A stretch of 14,633 nucleotides of DNA. Source: M55B112 sp040880545. Its GTDB lineage: Bacteria > Bacteroidota > Bacteroidia > Bacteroidales > GCA-2748055. Under the pieces are notes generated by a model. It was not told the origin of the DNA and did no database searches. It was given only the letters and a program-made list of their open reading frames with translations. The translations under genes and the position numbers were made by a program. Positions 1-6,339 of the stretch are shown piece after piece; position 1 is the stretch's first letter, and each line of letters opens with the position of its first letter. The stretch spans positions 1-14,633 of the forward strand of contig JBBDIE010000164.1 in the NCBI GenBank assembly GCA_040880545.1, written 5' to 3'.

Positions 1-34
1 AAATATAATTAATACCGCTATGTTAGCACCATTA

Positions 35-71
35 CTCTCCACGTGGAGAGGGGGGCCGGGGGGGTGAGGTG
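35..71. repeat. Short palindrome with G-rich flank
   Basis: Positions 35-50 are a perfect 16-bp palindrome (CTCTCCACGTGGAGAG). It is followed at 51-71 by a G-rich run ending in GGTGAGGTG. It lies downstream of the leftward dsbD gene, outside any coding region. The layout resembles the dispersed REP-like palindromes (GGAGAGGG...GGTGAGG) seen between genes in many bacterial genomes; that resemblance is from memory, and only one copy is visible here. It could also act as a weak 3' hairpin for transcripts from either side. Confidence 0.45.
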
Positions 72-102
72 TGCCAGCTTGCTCTCTGTGTCCTCTGTAG
101 TT

Positions 103-130
103 AAAAAAAGGCTCTTACGATGATCCAGCC
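103..130 (-). terminator. Weak intrinsic terminator candidate after dsbD
   Basis: Read on the minus strand, a GGCT/AGCC stem (130-127 with 113-110) encloses a 13-nt loop and is followed at once by seven T residues (109-103). It sits 22-49 bp past the dsbD stop codon. The 4-bp stem is short for a rho-independent terminator, so this rests mainly on position and the T-run. Confidence 0.3.
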
Positions 131-151
131 ACGCTACTTTATTGACAGACT

Positions 152-2200
152 CTACCTGGCCAGTTCCAGCCCCTCCTTCATCCACCTGGTGTAGCTATCC
201 ACATTCAGATCGGTGCCCCGTGGCTGATTAACCACATTTCCTTCACTGTCCATGATTACATACAACGGAACCGTATTGGTGCTGAACATGGAAATCTCGT
301 AATCAACATTCTGCTGGCCTATGGTTTTCTTCACTTTGCCATCGACCTCCGATGTGTACCAATCCTCTTCCGGTAACTTTTTGTTCACATCCGTATAGAG
401 GGAAATCAGGATAAAATCATTCCGAAGCATCGATTGTACAGTGGGATCGGACCAGACAGCAGCCTCCATTTTTTTGCAGTTGGAACAGAATCGTCCGGTA
501 AAATCTATGAATACCGGCTTGCCGGTTTCCCTGGCACATTCCAGCCCCTCCTGCAGGTCATAGAATGATGTAAGTCCGTATTGTGTGTGAAATTCATCGG
601 TATGTTTCTGCGGGGTACATGTTTCAGATCTCTCATCCGCGGCTGCGATCCCACCCTGTACCGGCATACGTGTCATATCGATCCAGCCGGGAGATTTCGG
701 AGGCAACAGCGAGGCAACCATTTTCAACTGACTGCCGAACAGCCCTGTGAACATGAATATGGCAAACGTGAAGGAAGCGATTGCCAGCAACAGGCGTGGC
801 ACTTTGATATATGGCAATTCACTGTCGTGGGAAAACCTGATCTTCCCCAACAGGTACATTCCCATCATGAAGAAGAGAATCGTCCATACAACCAGTACCA
901 CTTCCCGGCTGATAACCTGGTGTGTCGGATCGAGGGGTTGCAGAAATTTCATACTGAATGCAAGTACGATAAAACCAAGGACCACCTTAACGCTGTTCAG
1001 CCAACCACCCGATTTTGGTAATCCCTTCAGTAACGACGGGAAGATGGCAAACAGGGTAAACGGAATGGCAAATGCAAGTGCAAATCCGAACATTCCCAGG
1101 ATGGGTTTCAGTGCGAGTCCGCCGGCAGCTTCCACCAGCAGTGCCCCAACGATCGGGCCGGTGCAGGAGAATGAAACAAGTACCGTGGTCAGCGCCATGA
1201 AGAAGGCCCCCGTAATGCCCCCCTTATCGGCTCCCTGGTCTGCCTTGTTTACCCATTTGGAGGGTAATACCAGTTCATACATTCCAAAAAATGAGAATGC
1301 AAAAAGTACAAACAACAGAAAGAATATCAGGTTGGGTACCCAGTGCGTGCTAAGTGCATTGGCGGCGTCCGGCCCCAGGTTGGTCAGGCTCACAATCACC
1401 CCAAGCAGTGTGTAAATGGCAATAATGGAGATCCCGAAAACGGAACCCCTGAAAACGCTTCTGGCGCGGTTTTCACTTCCCTGCATAAAGAAACTGACAG
1501 TCATGGGGATCATCGGGAACACACACGGTGTAAGCAATGCAAGTAATCCTGCACCAAAGGCGATCCAGAAAAACCGCCACATGGACTTTTCATTTTCAGT
1601 CGGACCTGTAAAATTTGATCCTGCAGAAACGTCAGCCTGAAACAAATGTGCCTCCGTAGTATCTGCACCGGTGTCTTCCTGTTCGACCACCACATCTTCC
1701 GGTTCGCTACTGTTTTCTTCCACAATCAACGGATCAGATTCTGTTTCCGATGCCACCAGCTCAAAAGAAAACTCCTCATAGGCAGGGGGGAGACAGTTTA
1801 CATCATCACAAACCTGGTATTCCACAGACCCGGTTATGGTTGCTGATGCACCCGTTAAAATTACAGTTTGCCTGAATTCGGCGGAACCTGAAATGGTTCC
1901 CACATCCATCTGAAACCCCTCATCATATTTCACTTTGGGTTTGGTTACCTCGATGAGGTTCGCTGAAAGCACAAAATCGCCCGTTTTATCAAAAGAGGGT
2001 GTTGTGGGAATGGGCCCGTTTTCCGGAACATAGGCTGAATAGAGGTGCCAGGGTGGATCGATGGATGCTTTAAAAACCAGTTCAAATTCGTTTGCGTCTT
2101 TCTGTTCAGCTTTAAAATCCCAGTTAACAGGATCGATTGGCTGCGCAAGGGCAACTATTGAGATGATTATTCCGGTGAAGATCGCTACAGTCTTTCTCAT
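152..2200 (-). CDS. dsbD: DsbD-type thiol:disulfide interchange protein
   Basis: This 682-aa inner-membrane protein would pass electrons from cytoplasmic thioredoxin across the membrane to periplasmic substrate proteins such as disulfide isomerases or cytochrome c maturation factors. All three modules of the family are visible in order. After a signal peptide (about 1-19) comes an N-terminal periplasmic immunoglobulin-like domain with its cysteine pair C131 and C136. An acidic linker (about 150-205) follows. The membrane core (about 207-495) has C226 in TPCVFPMIPMT and C346 in SCTGPIVGALL. The C-terminal thioredoxin-like domain (about 540-682) has the CxxC pair C572/C575 in RFCSNCKKME. All six redox cysteines are present, so it should be functional. 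The start is the ATG preceding the signal peptide. No clear TAnnTTTG box lies directly upstream. It runs in the same direction as rng but is 273 bp away, so co-transcription is doubtful. Confidence 0.93.
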   Translation of the reverse strand: MRKTVAIFTGIIISIVALAQPIDPVNWDFKAEQKDANEFELVFKASIDPPWHLYSAYVPENGPIPTTPSFDKTGDFVLSANLIEVTKPKVKYDEGFQMDVGTISGSAEFRQTVILTGASATITGSVEYQVCDDVNCLPPAYEEFSFELVASETESDPLIVEENSSEPEDVVVEQEDTGADTTEAHLFQADVSAGSNFTGPTENEKSMWRFFWIAFGAGLLALLTPCVFPMIPMTVSFFMQGSENRARSVFRGSVFGISIIAIYTLLGVIVSLTNLGPDAANALSTHWVPNLIFFLLFVLFAFSFFGMYELVLPSKWVNKADQGADKGGITGAFFMALTTVLVSFSCTGPIVGALLVEAAGGLALKPILGMFGFALAFAIPFTLFAIFPSLLKGLPKSGGWLNSVKVVLGFIVLAFSMKFLQPLDPTHQVISREVVLVVWTILFFMMGMYLLGKIRFSHDSELPYIKVPRLLLAIASFTFAIFMFTGLFGSQLKMVASLLPPKSPGWIDMTRMPVQGGIAAADERSETCTPQKHTDEFHTQYGLTSFYDLQEGLECARETGKPVFIDFTGRFCSNCKKMEAAVWSDPTVQSMLRNDFILISLYTDVNKKLPEEDWYTSEVDGKVKKTIGQQNVDYEISMFSTNTVPLYVIMDSEGNVVNQPRGTDLNVDSYTRWMKEGLELAR

Positions 2201-2473
2201 TTAGATATTACATTTTATAAATAAAACATCAATACATTCGTCGCATGTAACCACCGTTCCTTACAGGAGGCGTTGCATTTTCGGCGAACATGAAACAATG
2301 AACGAATTAAGATTGTTTAGATCGGTTTAGTTGGTGCTTGCAGGAAAAGTCAATAGCTGGGTTATGCACGACTTTAAAACAGTCATTGCATCCCTTGCTT
2401 TTAACGCTTTCTTATCATGCACGACAACATATTATGCGTTTTCTTTCAGACTCTGGTTAAGGGAATGTACGGA

Positions 2474-4033
2474 TTACTTGGTCTTTCTGAGTAGTTGCTC
2501 ACCGTTCTGGTCCAGCACGATAAACTCCAGATAGGTACAGGAATCAAGCGCTTCAAGGTTGATCCTGCACTTCATTTCCTTCCGCCAGGTTTTGATTACA
2601 GACTTATATCCTTTCTCAAGATAGGCTGCAAAAAACGGGTGTACCTGCAACGTGATCTTTTTCAGCTCATTTGTTTTGATCAGGTTTTCCAGCTCCAGTT
2701 TTAAGTGATCTTCAAACAGGATCGCGGGTTGTATCTTTCCGGTACCATTACATGTCGGACACGATTCTGCGGTCTCCACATGCATTTCGGGCCTCACCCG
2801 TTGACGGGTAATCTGCATCAGACCAAACTTGCTGAGAGGAAGAATATTGTGCTTGGTTTTATCGCGCGACATCACCTCTTTCATGTGGTTGAAAAGCTTC
2901 TGTTTATTGTCGGCCCTGTGCATATCGATGAAATCAACAACGATGATCCCCCCCATGTCACGCAGCCGAAGCTGTCGTGCAATTTCTTCTGTGGCCGCCA
3001 GGTTCACTTCCGTGGCATTGGATTCCTGGTCCAATCCCGATTTGGCCCTGTTGCCACTGTTTACATCAATTACATGCAGGGCCTCGGTATGTTCGATGAT
3101 CAGGTAAGCACCCTGCTTGAATGAAACGGTACTTCCAAAAGCAGATTTGATCTGTCGCTCGATCTCAAATTTCTCAAAGATAGACTGGCTGCCCTTGTAT
3201 AATTTTACGATCTTTTCTTTCTCCGGAGCGACCTCACCGATATATTTCTTCACCTCATGATACACTTCGCTGTTATCGATAAAAATATTCTCGAAGTTTC
3301 CGTTCAGGTGATCCCTTATAACAGAAGTTGCCCTGCTCTGTTCCTCCTGAACAAGCTGGGGCAGGTTTCTGATGTTGATCCCATCAAAGGCGCTCTCAAA
3401 TTTCGTGACCAGTGAACGCAATTCAGCGTCCAGTTCAGCCACTTTTGTTTTCTCAGCCACGGTGCGTACGATCACACCAAAATTCTTCGGCCTGATACTG
3501 GTGATCAGATTACGCAACCGGTCACGCTCTTCCTGTGACTCAATCTTTGAAGAGATGGAGACCTTATCGGAGAACGGCATGAGTACAAGGTTCCTGCCTG
3601 CAATGGATATTTCAGAAGTGAGCCTGGGGCCTTTTGTAGAAATAGGCTCTTTGGCAACCTGCACAAGAACCAGTTGGCCCGATTTCAGAACCTCGTTGAT
3701 CTTACCGTGCTTGTTAATGTCTTTTTCCCGTCGAAATTTAGAGACTGGCAGTGCACGCCCTTTTTTATTGAGGGCCTGATTCACATATTTCCCAAGTGTA
3801 CTAAACTGAGGACCCAGATCAAGATAATGCAGGAATGCATCCTTCTCATATCCAACATTTATAAATGCTGCATTGAGACTGGGCATAATTTTTTTAACCC
3901 TGGCTAGATAGATATCTCCAACCGAAAATTTCTGTTCCGGTTTCGAGTGATTTAATTCAACAAGTCTTTTATCTTCCAGCAGAGCAATTGAAACCTCTGT
4001 TTCAGAGGCTTTAATAATCAATTCACTGCTCAC
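2474..4033 (-). CDS. rng: Ribonuclease E/G family endoribonuclease
   Basis: This 519-aa protein is an RNase G-type endoribonuclease acting in rRNA maturation and mRNA decay. An S1-like RNA-binding domain lies at about 37-140 (VGDIYLARVKKIMPSLNAAF onward) and carries the lysine-rich insertion usual in Bacteroidota. The catalytic DNase I-like region keeps the two Mg-binding aspartates, D323 in HVIDVNSG and D367 in VVDFIDM. The Zn-link that joins subunits is present as C425/C428 in CPTCNGTG. The length fits RNase G; there is no long C-terminal degradosome scaffold as in E. coli RNase E. The start appears to be GTG at 4033; the protein then opens (V/M)SSELIIKASETEVSIALLEDKRLVELN, and no in-frame ATG precedes it nearby. 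A strong hairpin (4074-4106) lies 40 bp upstream and may separate it from the HU unit or control it. Confidence 0.94.
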   Translation of the reverse strand: MSSELIIKASETEVSIALLEDKRLVELNHSKPEQKFSVGDIYLARVKKIMPSLNAAFINVGYEKDAFLHYLDLGPQFSTLGKYVNQALNKKGRALPVSKFRREKDINKHGKINEVLKSGQLVLVQVAKEPISTKGPRLTSEISIAGRNLVLMPFSDKVSISSKIESQEERDRLRNLITSIRPKNFGVIVRTVAEKTKVAELDAELRSLVTKFESAFDGINIRNLPQLVQEEQSRATSVIRDHLNGNFENIFIDNSEVYHEVKKYIGEVAPEKEKIVKLYKGSQSIFEKFEIERQIKSAFGSTVSFKQGAYLIIEHTEALHVIDVNSGNRAKSGLDQESNATEVNLAATEEIARQLRLRDMGGIIVVDFIDMHRADNKQKLFNHMKEVMSRDKTKHNILPLSKFGLMQITRQRVRPEMHVETAESCPTCNGTGKIQPAILFEDHLKLELENLIKTNELKKITLQVHPFFAAYLEKGYKSVIKTWRKEMKCRINLEALDSCTYLEFIVLDQNGEQLLRKTK

Positions 4034-4073
4034 AATGTAATTTCTTTAGTGCTGTTGTATTAACTTAACAGAA

Positions 4074-4106
4074 ATAAACCTAAAGCGAATAACACTTTAG
4101 GTTTAT
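4074..4106 (-). terminator. 12-bp perfect hairpin between mS38-like gene and rng
   Basis: ATAAACCTAAAG (4074-4085) and CTTTAGGTTTAT (4095-4106) are exact reverse complements around a 9-nt loop. On the minus strand the hairpin lies 25 bp past the stop of the 30-aa gene and 40 bp before the rng start. A U-rich but broken stretch follows (TTCTGTTAAGTTAA), so termination of the HU/mS38-like transcript would be partial. Alternatively it is a leader structure of rng; E. coli RNase E controls its own mRNA through 5' UTR hairpins. The right arm also contains TAGGTTTA, close to a -7 box, which may be chance. Confidence 0.55.
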
Positions 4107-4131
4107 CGTAATATTGTGATAAGAACGAAAG

Positions 4132-4224
4132 TTATTTCCTCTTCTTGTGCCTGTTCTTCCTTAAACGCTTCTTACGTTTATGGGTCGACATTTTATGTCT
4201 TTTCCTTTTCTTTCCGCTAGGCAT
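4132..4224 (-). CDS. Small basic AURKAIP1/COX24-domain protein (mS38-like)
   Basis: This 30-aa reading frame starts MPSGKKRKRHKMSTHKRKKR and continues LRKNRHKKRK to a TAA stop. About two thirds of its residues are Lys, Arg or His and there are no acidic residues. It matches the tiny proteins annotated in Bacteroidota as AURKAIP1/COX24 domain-containing, related to mitochondrial ribosomal protein mS38 and mycobacterial bS22, which sit on the small ribosomal subunit in contact with rRNA. The HK.STHKRKKRLRKNRHK pattern is the family core. It lies 21 bp downstream of the HU gene on the same strand and should be co-transcribed with it. The ATG at 4224 is preceded by an A/T-rich leader and no Shine-Dalgarno sequence, usual in this phylum. 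Automated annotation often misses it because of its size. The identification is by pattern recognition. Confidence 0.85.
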   Translation of the reverse strand: MPSGKKRKRHKMSTHKRKKRLRKNRHKKRK

Positions 4225-4245
4225 GATTTAATGTTTTCTGTAAAA

Positions 4246-4530
4246 TTACTTTACGTTTGTCTTTACTTTATTGACGAAAGTCTTAGCAGGTTTGAACGAT
4301 GGAATGAAGTGTTCCGGAATAATAATGGTTGTATTCTTGGAAATATTCCTGGCGGTCTTTTTTGCTCTTTTCTTTACTATAAAACTGCCAAACCCTCTGA
4401 GGTAAACATTTTTGTTATCACTCAGTGAATCTTTGATGGATTCCATGAATGCTTCTACTGTCTTTTGTACAGTCACCTTTTCAATTCCAGTGTTCTTGGA
4501 AATTTCGTTAACGATATCTGCTTTAGTCAT
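4246..4530 (-). CDS. HU/IHF-family DNA-binding protein
   Basis: This 94-aa protein is a nucleoid-associated HU/IHF homologue that binds and bends DNA as a dimer. The N-terminal helical dimerisation part opens MTKADIVNEISKNTGI. The family signature follows as VYLRGFGSFIVKKRAKKTARN (about 42-62), where GFGSF is diagnostic. The DNA-binding arm is 60-76, and the proline that intercalates at the DNA kink in this family would be P72 in IIIPEHF. The C-terminal KPAKTFVNKVK matches the usual KPGK.LK end. Length is standard. The gene heads a leftward unit with the 30-aa ribosomal-type protein and possibly rng, and it is divergent from mutY. A Bacteroidetes-type promoter with an inverted repeat lies just upstream. 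HU versus IHF cannot be settled from the sequence. Confidence 0.95.
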   Translation of the reverse strand: MTKADIVNEISKNTGIEKVTVQKTVEAFMESIKDSLSDNKNVYLRGFGSFIVKKRAKKTARNISKNTTIIIPEHFIPSFKPAKTFVNKVKTNVK

Positions 4531-4583
4531 TTTATAAAACCTTTAATTATCAATGAATTACGTTAGTTCATTTTTATAATGTG

Positions 4584-4616
4584 CAAATATAATTGTTTTT
4601 CACAATTATATACAAA
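4584..4616 (-). promoter_or_regulatory. Bacteroidetes-type promoter for the HU gene
   Basis: On the minus strand TATATTTG (4591-4584) fits the Bacteroidetes -7 consensus TAnnTTTG exactly. A TTTG at 4616-4613 lies 21 nt upstream of it, the spacing expected for the -33 element. Transcription would begin near 4577, giving a leader of about 45 nt for HU. Confidence 0.65.
4588..4610. promoter_or_regulatory. Perfect 9-bp inverted repeat in the HU promoter
   Basis: TATAATTGT (4588-4596) and ACAATTATA (4602-4610) are exact reverse complements separated by 5 nt. The repeat fills almost all the space between the proposed -33 and -7 boxes of the HU promoter and overlaps the first bases of the -7 box. 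That is where an operator for a dimeric repressor, or for HU itself, would sit. The A/T richness of the spacer makes a chance palindrome possible. Confidence 0.4.
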
Positions 4617-4633
4617 TGAAATGGATTAATTTT

Positions 4634-4656
4634 ATTTTCAATTTTGAATTGAAAAT
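4634..4656. promoter_or_regulatory. Perfect 10-bp inverted repeat before mutY
   Basis: ATTTTCAATT (4634-4643) and AATTGAAAAT (4647-4656) are exact reverse complements around a 3-nt centre, ending 16 bp before the chosen mutY start. It could be an operator, or a hairpin in the mutY leader that affects translation. The sequence has very low G+C, so the significance is uncertain. Confidence 0.35.
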
Positions 4657-4672
4657 TGTGGGGGCGAAGATA

Positions 4673-5743
4673 ATGAAAATTAGCAATATAATAACAGAAT
4701 GGTATAAAAAAAACAGACGAAATCTCCCATGGAGGGAAACCAGCGACCCATATCTCATTTGGGTGTCGGAGGTGATACTTCAACAAACGAGGGTGAACCA
4801 GGGTTTGGATTATTATCTTCGGTTTACAGAAAGGTTTCCGGATATCCATTCTCTTGCTGCAGCAGACGAACAGGAGTTGATGAAAATGTGGCAGGGGCTG
4901 GGTTATTATTCAAGGGCACGTAACCTTCTTGTGGCGGCCAGGCAAGTGACGGAACAATTTAACGGAATTTTCCCATCGGAACAGGAATCTCTTTTGCAGT
5001 TAAAGGGGGTGGGAAAATATACCGCTGCAGCTGTTGCTTCCATTGCCTTTAATAAACCGGTAGCTGCTGTTGACGGGAATGTTGCACGGGTATTGAGCCG
5101 GTTATTTGCTGTTTCTGAACCGGTGAATTCAACCAGGGGGGAAAAGATGATCGATGAACTGGCCGGGGAGATACTGGACAGCAAGCGACCGGGTGATCAT
5201 AACCAGGCCTTGATGGAATTTGGAGCATTGCAGTGCATTCCCTACAGTTCCAGCGGACCGTTGTGCGAAGAATGTCCGCTGAAACATGAATGTATGGCCC
5301 GCAACAGTAACAACGTTGCAAAATATCCTGTGAAACTGAAATCCGGCAGGATCAGGAACAGATATTTTACCTACCTGATAATTAACAACCGGGGGCAAAC
5401 CTTTTTGAAAAGAAGAACCGCCAATGATATCTGGAAACAAATGTTTGAATTTCCGTTAATCGAACACAACGGGGTGGTGAATGAGATCGAGCTTCTCCGT
5501 AAAATAGAACAGATTTTGCAGCTGTCAGGAGATGAGATGGTAATCACTTCCGTGTCGGAAATGATCAGGCATCAGCTTACCCATCAGTATATTACTGCAC
5601 AATTTGTCCATCTGGATGTCCCGAAGTCCGGTTTCATACCACAACACAACTGGCTACCTGTTTTATTCGAAGAGGTGAACCAGTTCCCGCTACCCAGGTT
5701 AATCGACAGGTATCTGGAAGTTCATGCCGGGACGAAGCGTTAG
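4673..5743 (+). CDS. mutY: A/G-specific adenine DNA glycosylase MutY
   Basis: This 356-aa base-excision repair enzyme removes adenine mispaired with 8-oxoguanine. The start is taken at the ATG at 4673, giving MKISNIITEWYKKNRRNLPW, the usual MutY N-terminus; an in-frame ATG at 4616 would add 19 residues read from the inverted-repeat leader and is less likely. Catalytic E33 lies in SEVILQQTRV. The helix-hairpin-helix is LKGVGKYTAAAVASIAF (110-126) with catalytic D134 in AVDGNVARV. The four iron-sulfur cysteines are C188, C198, C201 and C207. Their spacing is C-X9-C-X2-C-X5-C, while the E. coli enzyme has X6 in the first interval. A NUDIX-like 8-oxoG-recognition domain follows (about 225-350), with IRHQLTHQYITAQFV in the position of the family's FSH-type loop. 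It is the first gene of the rightward mutY-ssb-gldE-gldD group. Confidence 0.94.
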   Translation: MKISNIITEWYKKNRRNLPWRETSDPYLIWVSEVILQQTRVNQGLDYYLRFTERFPDIHSLAAADEQELMKMWQGLGYYSRARNLLVAARQVTEQFNGIFPSEQESLLQLKGVGKYTAAAVASIAFNKPVAAVDGNVARVLSRLFAVSEPVNSTRGEKMIDELAGEILDSKRPGDHNQALMEFGALQCIPYSSSGPLCEECPLKHECMARNSNNVAKYPVKLKSGRIRNRYFTYLIINNRGQTFLKRRTANDIWKQMFEFPLIEHNGVVNEIELLRKIEQILQLSGDEMVITSVSEMIRHQLTHQYITAQFVHLDVPKSGFIPQHNWLPVLFEEVNQFPLPRLIDRYLEVHAGTKR

Positions 5744-5757
5744 TCATTACAATTTCG

Positions 5758-5765
5758 TATCTTTG
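5758..5765 (+). promoter_or_regulatory. -7 promoter box candidate for ssb
   Basis: TATCTTTG matches the Bacteroidetes -7 consensus TAnnTTTG and lies 23 bp upstream of the ssb ATG, in the 45-bp gap after mutY. No clear TTTG or TTG stands at the -33 position, which falls inside the mutY end. It would give ssb a short leader and expression independent of mutY. Confidence 0.5.
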
Positions 5766-5788
5766 AACTTCAAATTAAATATTTCAAT

Positions 5789-6316
5789 ATGGCAGTTAAC
5801 AAAGTTATCCTCGTTGGAAACGTTGGTAAGGACCCTGAAACACGCTACCTTGATGAAAATACGCCTGTATGCAAATTTTCGCTGGCCACCAGCGAAGTAT
5901 ACAGGAACAAGGATGGAGAAAAGATCGAACAGACCGAGTGGCACAACATCGTACTCTGGAGAGGTCTGGCAAAGGTTGCCGAGCAGTATGTAAAGAAAGG
6001 TTCCCTGTTGTTTATTGAAGGAAGGATCCGGAGTCGTTCTTACGACGATAAGGACGGGATCAAAAGATACATCACCGAAATTGTCGGCGACAACATGCAG
6101 ATGCTCGGACGCAAACCGGACGACCAGAACCAGTCAGCTTCCACCACACAGCAAGAGAGCCGGCAGGACCAGTCAGGTTCCACGACACAGCAACACAGCA
6201 GGCAGGACCAGTCCGGGGGTTCCATGACGCAGAACCACGATACATCACAGGCCCCGGAACAATCTGAACCCGATATTTCAGGGCCGGAGGACGAAAAGGA
6301 TGATCTGCCCTTCTAA
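5789..6316 (+). CDS. ssb: Single-stranded DNA-binding protein
   Basis: This 175-aa protein binds and protects single-stranded DNA in replication, recombination and repair. The OB-fold domain (1-108) opens MAVNKVILVGNVGKDPETRY and contains the WHNIVLW strand (51-57) and the FIEGRIRSRSYDDKDG segment (75-90). A disordered, glutamine- and serine-rich tail follows (109-165). The C-terminal tip is acidic, EDEKDDLPF, the standard docking peptide for SSB partner proteins, so the protein is complete. The tail contains a 13-residue unit twice in tandem (116-128 and 129-141, S-x-S-T-T-Q-Q-x-S-R-Q-D-Q), followed by a degraded third start (SGGSMTQ). It lies 45 bp after mutY and 23 bp before gldE. A -7 box upstream suggests its own promoter as well as read-through. 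Confidence 0.96.
   Translation: MAVNKVILVGNVGKDPETRYLDENTPVCKFSLATSEVYRNKDGEKIEQTEWHNIVLWRGLAKVAEQYVKKGSLLFIEGRIRSRSYDDKDGIKRYITEIVGDNMQMLGRKPDDQNQSASTTQQESRQDQSGSTTQQHSRQDQSGGSMTQNHDTSQAPEQSEPDISGPEDEKDDLPF
6134..6211 (+). repeat. Two 39-bp in-frame tandem repeats in the ssb tail
   Basis: Copies at 6134-6172 and 6173-6211 each encode S-(A/G)-S-T-T-Q-Q-(E/H)-S-R-Q-D-Q. They differ at only a few bases, which suggests recent duplication. The frame is kept and the repeat only lengthens the disordered linker of SSB. Confidence 0.8.
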
Positions 6317-6339
6317 AATAAATAATCACTGATCTGGTT

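Noticed and set aside
747..1415. A 222-codon open frame on the + strand inside dsbD
   Set aside because: It is opposite the DsbD membrane core; its composition is the complement of hydrophobic codons and no family is recognisable.
2201..2473. Possible small gene or RNA between dsbD and rng
   Set aside because: A 9-bp direct repeat (ATGCACGAC at 2364 and 2417) is present, but there is no tRNA-like fold visible by eye, no motif-bearing frame and no consensus promoter.
4616..4672. N-terminal extension of MutY from the ATG at 4616
   Set aside because: The extra 19 residues are read through a perfect palindrome and match nothing in the family, while ATG 4673 yields the usual MutY N-terminus.
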